A stretch of 64,000 nucleotides of DNA from SZUA-430 sp040381215 (GCA_040381215.1 JBEIHO010000009.1:5885-69884); one strand, 5' to 3'; numbered from the stretch's first letter, positions 36,976 through 47,928 are shown. Notes: generated from the letters alone by a model not told the origin. Translations and numbers: made by a program.

Positions 36976-38460
36976 ATGCCGCGACACCAACCTGTCATCG
37001 ACCTGCCCGCGCTTAGCATTATCGATCGCAGCGAAGGCGCCATTGGCCGTCAGCTGACAGATACGCTGCGCAATGCCATCTCCCGGGGCGAGATGACGGC
37101 AGGCGAGCGCCTGCCGTCGACACGGGCGCTGGCGCAGGCCCTCGGCGTCTCGCGGGGAACGATCACCGAGGCCTACGCGCAGCTGGTTGCCGAGGGCTGC
37201 CTGGATGCGAAGGCCGGATCAAGCACGCGGGTGGCCCGCATGCTTTCGCCGACGCCGATGCGTGAGCCGCTGAGCCTTGCGCAAGATGTCGAAGAGGCAC
37301 CTACCCCACCGGCCTCTGCTGCGCCCTACGCATCGATGGCAACGCGCCTCATGCCGCTGCCGTCGATCCCCTTCTCGGTTGCGGTGCCCGAGGGCGCGGT
37401 GGCGATGGACGATCACTGGCGCCGGCTTAGCCATCGGGTCCGGCAGTCGCAGGGCGCGCAGCCTTCAGGTTATGGCGATCCGCGAGGCCTGCTTGTGCTG
37501 CGCGAACAGGTTGCCTCCTACGTGCGCAAGGCGCGCGCCGTTCATTGCGGACCTGAAAACATCATCATCACGGAGGGTGCGCAGCAGGGGCTCTACATCG
37601 CCGCACGCGTGCTGTTGGCACCGGGTGACGCCGCGCTGGCTGAGGATCCTGCCTATCCTGGGCTCATCGCCGTGCTTGAGGAGCGGGGCATCAAGGTCGC
37701 GCGGGTGCCGGTCGACAACCAGGGCTTTGACATCGCAAGGGCGCATGAGGCCTGTCCGCACGCTACAGTCGCCTTCGTCACGCCATCGCACCAGTATCCC
37801 ATGGGCGTGCCGCTCAGCATGCCCCGACGCCTCGCGCTTCTGGAGTGGGCACGCAGGCGCCATGGGTGGATTGTCGAGGACGATTACGACAGCGAGTTGA
37901 GGTATGCGGGCCATCCGTTTCCCGCGATCCAAGGATTGGGTAGCGCCCGGGTTGTCTACCTGGGAACTTTCAGCAAGCTGCTCGCCCCGTCGTTGCGGCT
38001 GGGCTACGTCGTGGCGCCCGACTGCCTTGTCGATGCGTTTGTCGGCGCGCGCGCGCTCCTGGGTCGCGGTTCCCCCCTCGGCGATCAGCACGTGATCGCA
38101 GCCTACATGAAGGAGGGACACTTCGAAGCCCATATCCGGCGGATCCGAACCATCTATGCAGAACGGCGCAAGGTTCTGACAGATGCGCTGCAGAAGGAGC
38201 TGCCATCCGTTCGAATCCAGCAGGCAAACCTGGGCATGCACGTGATTGCCTGGCTTCCAGAGGGGATGGACGACGTGGACCTGGCTCGGACCGCTGCCCG
38301 AGAGGGGATCGCATTGCGCGCTCTGTCGCCCCTTTGCGCCAACGCGCCTGTCCAACGCGGGCTGATCCTGGGCTTCGGCGGCTTCAACGCGGAGCAGCTG
38401 CGAGAGGGGGTTTCAAGGTTGCGGCGCGTGCTGGTTGCAAGTGGTTCGCCTGCCGGCTGA
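36976..38460 (+). CDS. MocR/PdxR-type GntR regulator with aminotransferase domain
   Basis: A 494-residue regulator. An N-terminal GntR winged helix (about residues 20-90: LRNAISRGEMTAGERLPSTRALA then VSRGTITEAY, given as separate blocks) is joined by a linker to a fold-type I aminotransferase domain (about 110-490). The PLP lysine is in GTFSKLLAPSLRLGY and the PLP-contact motif VEDDYDSE is present. MocR proteins sense PLP or amino compounds. It is divergent from the PaiB-like gene and may activate it. The start is ATG at 36976, the second within a region of alternative upstream starts without ribosome sites. Confidence 0.92.
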   Translation: MPRHQPVIDLPALSIIDRSEGAIGRQLTDTLRNAISRGEMTAGERLPSTRALAQALGVSRGTITEAYAQLVAEGCLDAKAGSSTRVARMLSPTPMREPLSLAQDVEEAPTPPASAAPYASMATRLMPLPSIPFSVAVPEGAVAMDDHWRRLSHRVRQSQGAQPSGYGDPRGLLVLREQVASYVRKARAVHCGPENIIITEGAQQGLYIAARVLLAPGDAALAEDPAYPGLIAVLEERGIKVARVPVDNQGFDIARAHEACPHATVAFVTPSHQYPMGVPLSMPRRLALLEWARRRHGWIVEDDYDSELRYAGHPFPAIQGLGSARVVYLGTFSKLLAPSLRLGYVVAPDCLVDAFVGARALLGRGSPLGDQHVIAAYMKEGHFEAHIRRIRTIYAERRKVLTDALQKELPSVRIQQANLGMHVIAWLPEGMDDVDLARTAAREGIALRALSPLCANAPVQRGLILGFGGFNAEQLREGVSRLRRVLVASGSPAG

Positions 38461-38520
38461 CAGGCAGTTTCGGCTCACCGGCAGAGGCTTTGGTGGATGC
38501 ACCCAGCCATGGGTGAAGCC

Positions 38521-39408
38521 TTACTCGACGTTCTGTACCTGCTCGCGGAACTGATCGATGATCGCCTTCATTTCGAGGCCGATCCGCGTGAGGTGGATAT
38601 CGGATGACTTCGAGCACAGCGTGTTTGCTTCACGGTTGAGTTCCTGCGACAGGAAGTCGAGCCTGCGGCCCTGCGCACCGCGTGCTGCCAGCAAGTCACG
38701 GGCCTGGGAGAGATGGGCCTTGAGGCGATCCAGCTCTTCGCGGATGTCCGCCTTGACCAGCAGCATCGCCACTTCCTGCGCGATCCGTTCCTGCGAGACG
38801 ATCGCCTGGCCGTTGTCCACCTGCGCGATCGCCGCCTTCAGTCGCGCCTGGAGCTGTTCGGGCTGGGACAGGATCAGGGTTGCAGCCTGTTCGCGCAAGC
38901 CAGAGAGGGTCTCGATCTGGGCCGAGAGGAAACCGTTCAAGCGCGCGCCTTCGTCACGGCGGGCCAACAGGAGGGCGTCGAGCGCCTGCGTCAGGCTTGA
39001 AAGGATGGCGGCATCGCGGGTCGCGAGCTCGGTCTCGGAGAGTTCATCCTGCTGAACCTCGAGCACACCCCGCAGCGAGAGAATGCCGTCCAGTCGCGGG
39101 GGCTCGGCGCGAACGTTGCCTTCCAGCGCGCGCAGGATCGACAGGACCTGGCCAAGGGCTTCCTCGTTGACGCGTACGGCCCCGCGTGCCTGACCTGCAT
39201 CGACACTGAGCGTGGCTGTCATGGAGCCTCTGGTGAAGCGCTCAGCCGCGAGGAGACGGGTCGGTTGCTCGAGGCTTTCGAACCCCTCGGGCATGCGGAC
39301 GCGGAAATCGAGGCCGCGGGCATTGACGCTGCGCACTTCCCAATGCCACCGCCAGGCCCCTTGCGCGCCGTGGGTGCGCGCAAAGCCAGTCATGCTCGAT
39401 AAAGACAT
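38521..39408 (-). CDS. YicC-family endoribonuclease-like protein
   Basis: A 295-residue YicC/YloC protein. The family opening MSLSSMTGFAR and the C-terminal DUF1732 block (GRRLDFLSQELNREANTLCSKS, then GLEMKAIIDQFREQVQNVE read as conserved end) are clear. E. coli YicC has been linked to RNA decay, and related proteins act as endoribonucleases; the exact target here is unknown. It lies between mltG and gmk, its conserved setting. Confidence 0.93.
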   Translation of the reverse strand: MSLSSMTGFARTHGAQGAWRWHWEVRSVNARGLDFRVRMPEGFESLEQPTRLLAAERFTRGSMTATLSVDAGQARGAVRVNEEALGQVLSILRALEGNVRAEPPRLDGILSLRGVLEVQQDELSETELATRDAAILSSLTQALDALLLARRDEGARLNGFLSAQIETLSGLREQAATLILSQPEQLQARLKAAIAQVDNGQAIVSQERIAQEVAMLLVKADIREELDRLKAHLSQARDLLAARGAQGRRLDFLSQELNREANTLCSKSSDIHLTRIGLEMKAIIDQFREQVQNVE

Positions 39409-39483
39409 CCTGCGTCCTGTTCCCCGATTCCGAAGGCACTCATCCTAGGGTCCTGCGCATCCCGGCTCAATCAAGCCGAATGC

Positions 39484-40491
39484 TCAGGGCGCGGTCCCCT
39501 CGGCGGCACGCTGGCGTTCGACCTGGCGCCAATTCGCCACGTTTCTTTCATGCTCGGCCAGGGTGGCCGCGAATACGTGGCCGCCGGTGCCGTCTGCCAC
39601 GAAGAACAGCGCGTCGGTCGGCGCCGGGTTCAGCACGGCCGCGATGGACTCACGCCCCGGGTTGGCAATCGGGGTCGGCGGCAAACCGTTGATCACGTAG
39701 GTGTTGTAGGGCGTTGCCTTGTCGATTTCGCTGCGGCGAATGCCGCGCCCCAGCGGAACGCCCTTGGTCAGGCCATAAATGATGGTTGGATCCGACTGCA
39801 GCTTCATGCCCTTGCGAAGCCGGTTGATGAAGACGCCGGCGACGAGCGGACGCTCGCTGGCAATGCCGGTCTCCTTCTCCACGATGGACGCCAGGACGAT
39901 GGCTTCTTCCTTGGTGGCAATCGGCAAGTTGGCAACCCGCTTCTCCCAGAGATCATCGATGACGGCCTTGTGGTCGCTCTCCATGCGGGCGATCAATTCA
40001 TCACGCGGCATGCCGCGGTTGAAGACATAGGTCTCGGGGAGAAGCGCGCCCTCGGCGGGGGCGCGGGTGATTGTTCCTTCCAGAGAGGGGTGCCTGGCGA
40101 CCAAGTCCAGGATCATGGCGGTCGTCAGGCCTTCGGGCAGTGTCAGCTTGTAGACGATCGCCTTGCCTTCAATCAGGATGTCCATGATCTGGCGCGGCGA
40201 AGCGCCGGTGGGGATCGCGTACTCGCCTGCCTTCAGCTGGCTTGCCTTGCCGTAGTACATCACGCCTGCGCGGAAGATCAGGCTGTTGTCGATGACGCCT
40301 TGCTCTTCAAGCGTATCCGCGATGCGGTTGAGCCCGGTGCCGCGCGGCAGCGCCACGACGGTTTCGGTGGTGCCGAAGGCCGATGGCGGACCCGCCGCTT
40401 CAAACCGGCTCCAGACATGCCATGCGCCGTAACCCACGCCGGCTGCCGCCAGCACACAAATCAGCAATAATGCGCGAAGAAAGAACCGCAA
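39484..40491 (-). CDS. mltG: endolytic murein transglycosylase
   Basis: A 335-residue inner-membrane YceG-like lytic transglycosylase that cleaves nascent glycan strands. One N-terminal membrane segment (about residues 4-24) is followed by a LysM-like part (VVALPRGTGLNRIADTL) and the catalytic domain. The active-site glutamate is in ASIVEKETG, and QSDPTIIYGL and NTYVINGLPPTPIANPG are family hallmarks. The start appears to be TTG at 40491 with GGAG eight bases upstream; no suitable ATG exists nearby. It follows fabF on the same strand. Confidence 0.94.
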   Translation of the reverse strand: MRFFLRALLLICVLAAAGVGYGAWHVWSRFEAAGPPSAFGTTETVVALPRGTGLNRIADTLEEQGVIDNSLIFRAGVMYYGKASQLKAGEYAIPTGASPRQIMDILIEGKAIVYKLTLPEGLTTAMILDLVARHPSLEGTITRAPAEGALLPETYVFNRGMPRDELIARMESDHKAVIDDLWEKRVANLPIATKEEAIVLASIVEKETGIASERPLVAGVFINRLRKGMKLQSDPTIIYGLTKGVPLGRGIRRSEIDKATPYNTYVINGLPPTPIANPGRESIAAVLNPAPTDALFFVADGTGGHVFAATLAEHERNVANWRQVERQRAAEGTAP

Positions 40492-40533
40492 GGCGTTGGC
40501 TCCGCCGGAAGATGGACCTCGACCAATTCTTAA

Positions 40534-41799
40534 CTAATGCGGCGGCCGGGTCAAAATCAGAGTGGCGTTCGTGCCGCCAAAACCGAAAGAATTCGAGAGA
40601 GCCGCGCGGATCTCACGCTTTTTCGCCTTGTGAGGCACAAGATCGATCTTGGTTTCAACCGACGGGTTGTCGAGGTTGAGGGTCGGCGGGCAGATCTGGT
40701 CGCGCAGGGCCAGGACGCTGAAGATGGCCTCCACGGCTCCGGCCGCGCCCAGCAAATGACCGATCGAGGATTTCGTGGACGACATGGAGACACGCTCGGC
40801 TGCGTTGCCAAACAGTCTTTCGACGGCACGCAGCTCGATCTCGTCGCCCAGGGGGGTCGAGGTTCCGTGCGCGTTCACATAGTCGATGTCGCCTGGCATC
40901 AGGCCAGCGCGCTTGAGCGCCATCTGCATCGAGCGATAGCCACCATTGCCGTCGTCGGCAGGTGCCGTGATGTGGTGTGCGTCGCCCGACATGCCGTAGC
41001 CGGTGATCTCGGCATAAATCCTGGCCCCACGGCGGCGTGCGTGTTCAAGCTCTTCAAGGACCATCACGCCGGAGCCCTCGCCCATGAGGAACCCGTCCCG
41101 GTCCTTGTCGTAAGGACGAGAGGCACGGTGCGGTTCTTCGTTGAAGCCCGTCGAGAGCGCGCGGCAGGCGGCAAAACCCGCCATCCCGATGCGCGAAATG
41201 GCCGCCTCGGCGCCACCTGCGACCATGATGTCTGCGTCATCCAGCGCAACCATGCGGGCGGCATCGCCGATGGCGTGCGCGCCGCTCGAGCACGCGGTGA
41301 CCACGGCGTGGTTGGGGCCTTTAAGGCCGTGCTTGATCGAGATGTAACCCGAAGCGAGATTGATCAGGCGACCCGGAATGAAGAAGGGGCTGATCTTGCG
41401 CGGCCCCTTTTCGTGAAGCGTGATCGATGCCTCGGCAATGCCGGGAAGGCCACCAATGCCCGAGCCGATCATGACGCCGGCCCGCGCCTTCTGGTCTTCG
41501 GTTTCCAGACGGATCCCGGAATCAGCGATGGCCTGCGTTGCGGCTGCCATCGCGAAGATGATGAAGTCGTCGACCCGGCGGTTTTCCTTCGGGTCCATCC
41601 ACTTGTCGGCATCGAAGGTGCCGTTCGTGCCATCGCCGCGCGGAACATTTGCCGCGATGCGCGCCGGAAGGTCGGACGTATCGAAAGTGGTTATCTTTCG
41701 TGCGCCCGACTCTGCCTTGAGCAGGCGGGACCATGTCTCCTCGACGCCACAGGCGAGAGGGGACACCATACCCATTCCGGTTACAACAACGCGGCGCAT
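40534..41799 (-). CDS. fabF: beta-ketoacyl-ACP synthase II
   Basis: A 421-residue condensing enzyme of type II fatty-acid synthesis that extends acyl-ACP with malonyl-ACP. The Cys-His-His triad is visible: cysteine in VTACSSGAHAIG, histidine in NAHGTSTPLGD and histidine in SSIGHLLGAAGA. The closing NSFGFGGTNATLIL is typical. It lies just downstream of acpP in the run fabD-fabG-acpP-fabF. Confidence 0.97.
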   Translation of the reverse strand: MRRVVVTGMGMVSPLACGVEETWSRLLKAESGARKITTFDTSDLPARIAANVPRGDGTNGTFDADKWMDPKENRRVDDFIIFAMAAATQAIADSGIRLETEDQKARAGVMIGSGIGGLPGIAEASITLHEKGPRKISPFFIPGRLINLASGYISIKHGLKGPNHAVVTACSSGAHAIGDAARMVALDDADIMVAGGAEAAISRIGMAGFAACRALSTGFNEEPHRASRPYDKDRDGFLMGEGSGVMVLEELEHARRRGARIYAEITGYGMSGDAHHITAPADDGNGGYRSMQMALKRAGLMPGDIDYVNAHGTSTPLGDEIELRAVERLFGNAAERVSMSSTKSSIGHLLGAAGAVEAIFSVLALRDQICPPTLNLDNPSVETKIDLVPHKAKKREIRAALSNSFGFGGTNATLILTRPPH

Positions 41800-41843
41800 G
41801 ATCTTTCCGGCTTACGAGGGCTGGAGAAACAGGCGCTGCCGTA

Positions 41844-42083
41844 TCAGGCGGCGGCCTTTTCCTTGATGAACTTCACGGCGTCACCAACGGTGACGATCGA
41901 TTCGGCTGCATCATCGGGGATTTCAACGTTGAACTCTTCCTCGAAGGCCATGACGAGTTCGACGGTGTCCAAGCTGTCCGCGCCAAGATCGTCGATGAAG
42001 CTGGCATTCTCGGTAACCTTGTCGGCATCGACATTGAGATGCTCGATGACAATCTTCTTCACGCGGTCGGCGACGTCGCTCAT
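41844..42083 (-). CDS. acpP: acyl carrier protein
   Basis: A 79-residue acidic four-helix protein that carries acyl chains on a phosphopantetheine arm. The attachment serine is in the invariant GADSLDTVEL block. Length and the MSDVADRVKKIV opening are standard. ATG at 42083 has AAGGACC upstream. The high acidity and location between fabG and fabF leave little doubt. Confidence 0.98.
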   Translation of the reverse strand: MSDVADRVKKIVIEHLNVDADKVTENASFIDDLGADSLDTVELVMAFEEEFNVEIPDDAAESIVTVGDAVKFIKEKAAA

Positions 42084-42228
42084 TTTTTCTGGTCCTTCAA
42101 GAAATCGGTATCCCGGAATGGGTACCCCCAAAGTCCTGCGGAGAATAGAGACTCTCCCGGAGAATTTGCGGGTTGGTAACACACCTTCGTTCAGCTTGCC
42201 AACAGGCAGCCGAACAAGGTTAAACCCT

Positions 42229-42966
42229 TCAAATCATGGCCATTCCGCCATTGATGTGCAGGGTCTGGCCCGTGACGTAGCTGGCTTCCTCGCTGGCAAG
42301 GTAGGCCACTGCGGCCGCGATGTCCCGCCCCGTGCCCAGCCGACCAGCCGGTATCTTGCCCATGATGGCCTCTCGTTGCTGGTCATTGAGGACGTCGGTC
42401 ATCGGCGACTTGATGAACCCTGGCGCCACGCAGTTCACCGTGATGTTGCGCGAGGCGACTTCCTGGGCGAGGGATTTCGACATGCCGATCAGACCCGCCT
42501 TGGTGGCCGCATAATTGCCCTGCCCCGGATTGCCCGTGACCCCCACGACGGAGGTGATCGAGATGATGCGCCCCCAGCGCTTCTTCATCATGGGGCGCAG
42601 AACCGCCCGTGAAAGGTGAAATGTCGCTGTCAGGTTGACGCGGATGACCTGGTCCCACTCGTCATCCTTCATGCGCATGAACAGGTTGTCGCGGGTGATG
42701 CCCGCGTTCGACACAAGAATGTCGATGCCGCCCATCAGGCCTTCGGCCACCTTTGGCAGGTCATCGACCTGGGCCATGTCGGACAGGTTGCACACTGCAA
42801 TGTGGGCGCGGTCACCCAGTTCGGCCTTGAGCGCCTCGAGTGCTTCGGCGCGTGTGCCACTGAGGGTAACGGTCGCGCCCCGCGCATGCAGCGTCCGGGC
42901 GATGTCGCCGCCTATACCGCCGCTGGCGCCTGTGACGAGCGCGGTCTTGCCTGTGAGATCGAACAT
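42229..42966 (-). CDS. fabG: 3-oxoacyl-ACP reductase
   Basis: A 245-residue classical short-chain dehydrogenase, NADPH-dependent, reducing 3-oxoacyl-ACP. Cofactor motif TGASGGIGGDIA, the NAG motif VSNAGITRDNLFMRM, catalytic serine in ITSVVGVTGN and Tyr-x3-Lys in YAATK are present, and MAMI closes the protein. fabD lies 24 bp upstream on the same strand. Confidence 0.97.
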   Translation of the reverse strand: MFDLTGKTALVTGASGGIGGDIARTLHARGATVTLSGTRAEALEALKAELGDRAHIAVCNLSDMAQVDDLPKVAEGLMGGIDILVSNAGITRDNLFMRMKDDEWDQVIRVNLTATFHLSRAVLRPMMKKRWGRIISITSVVGVTGNPGQGNYAATKAGLIGMSKSLAQEVASRNITVNCVAPGFIKSPMTDVLNDQQREAIMGKIPAGRLGTGRDIAAAVAYLASEEASYVTGQTLHINGGMAMI

Positions 42967-42990
42967 GAGCAGATGGTCCTTTTACGCCTG

Positions 42991-43935
42991 TCAGAGGGTC
43001 TTGAGGAAAGCTTCGATTTCCTGCGGCGTCTCGATCGACTGCGCCGGCAAGTCCTTGTCGATACGCTTGGCCATCGTGGTCAGAACCTTGCCGGCGCCGA
43101 TTTCAACGACGGATGTGATGCCGCGGTCGCGAAGCCCGGCAATGGTTTCGCGCCAGCGAACCCGGCCCGTCACCTGCTCCACGAGCAGGCGGCGGATCTG
43201 CGCAGGATCACGCTCGGGCGACACCGAGACATTGGAAATGATTGGCACGCGTGGCGCATGCATCGTGACCTGCGCCAGAGCCTCCTCCATTTCGCGTGCG
43301 GCCGGTGCCATCAACGGTGAATGGAATGGCGCGCTGACCGGCAGCATCATGGCGCGCTTGATACCCTTGGTCTTTGCAATCTCGGCGGCGCGCTCGATTG
43401 CGGCCTTGTGCCCGGAGATCACGACCTGGCCGGGGGCATTGTCATTGGCGACGACGCAGACCTCCGGGCCTCGCGTCGCTTCGCGGGCGACGTCTTCCGC
43501 CTGGTCGAGCTCGGCCCCGAGGAGGGCTGCCATTGCCCCCTGCCCCACTGGCACGGCGCGCTGCATGGCAAGCCCGCGGGCCTTGAGCAGGCGAGCCGTA
43601 TCAGCGACCGAGAACGCGCCGGCCGCCGCCAGCGCGGTGTACTCACCCAGCGAGTGGCCGGCTGCAAGGCTCACGTGACGGCCCCATTCGATCTTGCCCT
43701 CGCGCTCCAGCACCCGCATGACGCCCAGGCTGACCGCCATCAGCGCGGGCTGCGCATTCTCGGTCAGCGTGAGGTCCGCCTCCGGCCCCTGCCACATCAC
43801 GCGCGTCAGCGGTTGCTTGAGGGCTTCGTCGATTTCCTCGAACAATTCGCGGGCAACGGGAAAGGCTTGCGACAGGGCGAGGCCCATGCCGACGGCCTGG
43901 CTGCCCTGTCCCGGAAACGTGAATGCGCGGCTCAT
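42991..43935 (-). CDS. fabD: malonyl-CoA:ACP transacylase
   Basis: A 314-residue enzyme that loads malonyl units onto ACP. FPGQGSQAVGMG opens the protein, the nucleophilic serine is in AGHSLGEYTAL, and the catalytic histidine is in SAPFHSPLM. ATG at 43935 gives the standard start. It heads the fab run and is preceded by the polysaccharide membrane protein gene on the same strand. Confidence 0.97.
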   Translation of the reverse strand: MSRAFTFPGQGSQAVGMGLALSQAFPVARELFEEIDEALKQPLTRVMWQGPEADLTLTENAQPALMAVSLGVMRVLEREGKIEWGRHVSLAAGHSLGEYTALAAAGAFSVADTARLLKARGLAMQRAVPVGQGAMAALLGAELDQAEDVAREATRGPEVCVVANDNAPGQVVISGHKAAIERAAEIAKTKGIKRAMMLPVSAPFHSPLMAPAAREMEEALAQVTMHAPRVPIISNVSVSPERDPAQIRRLLVEQVTGRVRWRETIAGLRDRGITSVVEIGAGKVLTTMAKRIDKDLPAQSIETPQEIEAFLKTL

Positions 43936-43996
43936 GAGCACCCCTGGGTTGTCAATTGCACGGGACTGAAACCGGGTGGGGCGGCACAAGTCAAGT

Positions 43997-45442
43997 TCAG
44001 CGCACAAGATCCATGTTTGTCCGCCATGACTGGGCGGCTCCTATCCCCAAGAGCACGGCGAATGCGACGGCAACAGCGGGGATCTGGAGGGCGAAGCCCG
44101 CCATCGCGTGCACAGCCATGGACATGCTGGCAGCCACCGCCACGGCGGGGAAGGCGCGATCGCGGCGGCGCAGGGCGGCGCCCGACAGGCACTGCATGGC
44201 GATCAGCAACGGCGCGGCCATGAAGGCGATGCCCGCAGGGACGCCCAGATCGGCCATCGGCTCCAGCAGGTCGTTGCTGGCCTCTTCCACGGTGCCCCGC
44301 GCGTTCAGGGGCGCGTCAATCGAATGGTAGCTGGCGAACGCACCCAGACCCTGCCCCAGGATCGGAGCCTCGCCGATCGCCCTGAGCGTTGCGGCGGCCA
44401 AGGCGCGACGGTCGCTGCCGTCAAGACCCGGCGGGCCGAAGTGGTCGCGCAGCGCGTCGCCACCGACAGCGATCGTCACGCCAAGAACTGCAACGAGGAT
44501 GGCGGAGGTCGCCCGCCGGCCCCTGGCCTCTGGCTCGTCCGGCGCCTGCCCCAGCGCCAGCGCCAGGATCAGGAACAGCAGCCCCGCGGCGAAGGCGGCA
44601 ATGGCGACACCCGCGCCTGTGGCGATCAGGGATGCGAGAAGACAAACGCCGAGGATGGCGATCGCGCCGTCCGGACCTTCGAGGCTGCGGCGCAGGGAGG
44701 TCCGCATCACCGCCCCTCCCTTGTCCCAGACGATCGCCTGGCGAAACCTCTCGGCAAAGCTGCCGAAGGCTGCAAGGGCAGACAACGCCAGCAGCGCGCC
44801 GAGGTGCTCCTGGTTGATGAAGGGAGCTGCAAAGCCGCGCGCGGCCGGTGGTGCTTCGGGCAGCAGCGCGCCCTGCAGGTCCATGCCCGCAAGGGCTGAG
44901 ATGGCCGCGAGCAAGGCGCATCCTGCGCCCAGAATGACGAGCCCGATCGACAGGACCTCGGCACGGGTACGGTCCCGGCCCAGGCTGAAGGCAAGGAGGA
45001 ACGCCATGACGGGCAAGAGCGCTGTTACCAGCGCCTGGCGCGTCGCTGCCGGATCGGCCGAAACGAAGGCGCCAGGATTGACACCCAAGGTGTCGCGCGC
45101 CTGCTTCCAAACAGGATGCGCAACGGCACTGAGATCCATGCCTGACAAGGTCGCGACACGGTCGAGGTCCACGGACTGCATCATGCCCCAGGCCAGAGCC
45201 GCCGCGATGCAGAGGGCGGGCCCTTTCATCTCCCGTATCAGCGGGGTCTGCGCGGCCACGCCGGACATGACCATGCCAGCCCACGCGAGCAGCAATGCGG
45301 CGAGGCCCGTTGCCGCGACCGTTTCAGCCCACAGCCTGTTCGAGCCATAGGGGAACGGCATCCAGGCGATAATGCCGAGGAACAGGATCAACAGCACGCT
45401 CTCGGGTTTGATCCAGCGTGCGAGGAACGGTGACTGGGTCAT
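43997..45442 (-). CDS. O-antigen ligase/polymerase-family membrane protein
   Basis: A 481-residue protein with about 11-12 hydrophobic segments. The layout fits the Wzy_C (O-antigen ligase/polymerase) superfamily: a stretch with APFINQEHLGALLALSALA before a long loop, and the conserved late block GEAPILGQGLGAFASYHSIDAP, whose loop is the usual catalytic region (residues about 370-410), followed by EEASNDLLEPMADLGVPAG. It probably polymerises or ligates a surface polysaccharide in the periplasm. It is divergent from the nucleotide-sugar dehydrogenase gene 77 bp away. Confidence 0.85.
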   Translation of the reverse strand: MTQSPFLARWIKPESVLLILFLGIIAWMPFPYGSNRLWAETVAATGLAALLLAWAGMVMSGVAAQTPLIREMKGPALCIAAALAWGMMQSVDLDRVATLSGMDLSAVAHPVWKQARDTLGVNPGAFVSADPAATRQALVTALLPVMAFLLAFSLGRDRTRAEVLSIGLVILGAGCALLAAISALAGMDLQGALLPEAPPAARGFAAPFINQEHLGALLALSALAAFGSFAERFRQAIVWDKGGAVMRTSLRRSLEGPDGAIAILGVCLLASLIATGAGVAIAAFAAGLLFLILALALGQAPDEPEARGRRATSAILVAVLGVTIAVGGDALRDHFGPPGLDGSDRRALAAATLRAIGEAPILGQGLGAFASYHSIDAPLNARGTVEEASNDLLEPMADLGVPAGIAFMAAPLLIAMQCLSGAALRRRDRAFPAVAVAASMSMAVHAMAGFALQIPAVAVAFAVLLGIGAAQSWRTNMDLVR

Positions 45443-45519
45443 GCGGCCAACGGCGCCGTCAGCTTGACAGGACGCCACAGCACCCGGCCAATGGTCCGGT
45501 GCGAACAACGCAAAAGACG

Positions 45520-46797
<1,278 letters not shown>

Positions 46798-46872
46798 CCT
46801 GACTTCACCGGTCGCATCTTGACGTCGCAGCCGCGATGCGTTTCTCGTGTGCGACCAGTCAGCGAGAGCATC

Positions 46873-47928
46873 ATGTCCCAAAACGCCTCTGCCCCCCTGC
46901 CCCGCGTTGGCGTCGTCGGTGCCACCGGCGCTGTCGGACGCGAGATCATCGGTTGTCTCGAGAAGCGGGACTTTCCCCTCTCGCGCCTGCGCCTCTTCGC
47001 GTCGCCGCGCTCTGCGGGACAACGGATGAACTGGCGTGGACAATCTGTTGTCATCGAAGCGCTCGACGGGAACAGCCTGTCGGAGATCGACATCGCGCTT
47101 TGTTCGGCAGGCTCTGCCATCACGAAGCAGTACGCACCGACGGCAGGCCGGCAAACAGTCATCATCGACAACTCGTCGGCCTTCCGCATGGAACCTGGCG
47201 TGCCGCTGGTCGTGCCAGAGGTCAATGCCGATCGGATCGCCGCGCACCAGGGCATCATCGCCAATCCCAATTGCGTGGCGATCATTGCGTCATTGGCATT
47301 GTGGCCCCTCAGCCGCCACAATCCCATTCGCCGCGTGACGGCGGCGACCTACCAGTCCGCTTCAGGTGCGGGTGCGGCCGCCATGGAGGAGTTGCGCGTA
47401 TCGACGCAAGCCTTCCTCGCGGGGCAGAAATACGAACCGAAGGTGCTTCCCCATCCCTATGCCTTCAACGTCTTCAGCCATAATACCGCCGTTGATCCGG
47501 CAACGGGCGACAACGACGAGGAGACGAAGGTTTCGCGCGAACTGCGACGGATCATGGATATGCCGGAACTCGGGATCGGGATCACGTGCCTGCGCGTTCC
47601 TGTCCTGCGCGCCCACACGATCGTGATGTCGGTCGGCTTCGACAAGCCCATGCGCCCGGAGACGGTCCGCGAAATCCTGAGCAGCGCACCCGGCGTGGTC
47701 GTGCAGGATGATCAGGCCCGCAATCATTTCCCCATGCCTGTCGAGGCGACCGGACAGGACGCGGTTCTCGCGGGCCGTTTCCGCGTTGACCGTGGGGATC
47801 CGACGGGGTGCAGCGTATCGATGATCGTCGTTGGCGACCAGTTGCTCAAGGGCGCGGCACTCAACGCGGTGCAGATCGCCGAGCGTATCCAGTCGGCAGG
47901 TGTTTACCCCAACCGTCGGGTAGGATAG
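46873..47928 (+). CDS. asd: aspartate-semialdehyde dehydrogenase, plant/cyanobacterial-type
   Basis: A 351-residue NADP-dependent enzyme that makes aspartate semialdehyde for lysine, methionine, threonine and diaminopimelate. VGVVGATGAVGREI is the cofactor site and the catalytic cysteine is in NPNCVAI; the usual residue after Cys is Ser or Thr, here Val. The later blocks YQSASGAGAAAMEEL, YAFNVFSHN and RVPVLRAH resemble plant and cyanobacterial enzymes more than the usual alphaproteobacterial form. It sits between two sugar-nucleotide genes, so it may be a second, acquired or specialised copy. Symbol given for the family only. Confidence 0.82.
   Translation: MSQNASAPLPRVGVVGATGAVGREIIGCLEKRDFPLSRLRLFASPRSAGQRMNWRGQSVVIEALDGNSLSEIDIALCSAGSAITKQYAPTAGRQTVIIDNSSAFRMEPGVPLVVPEVNADRIAAHQGIIANPNCVAIIASLALWPLSRHNPIRRVTAATYQSASGAGAAAMEELRVSTQAFLAGQKYEPKVLPHPYAFNVFSHNTAVDPATGDNDEETKVSRELRRIMDMPELGIGITCLRVPVLRAHTIVMSVGFDKPMRPETVREILSSAPGVVVQDDQARNHFPMPVEATGQDAVLAGRFRVDRGDPTGCSVSMIVVGDQLLKGAALNAVQIAERIQSAGVYPNRRVG

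Noticed and set aside
40537..42612. A 691-codon open frame opposite fabF, acpP and part of fabG
   Set aside because: It spans three well-supported genes and their gaps and resembles no protein; a composition artefact.
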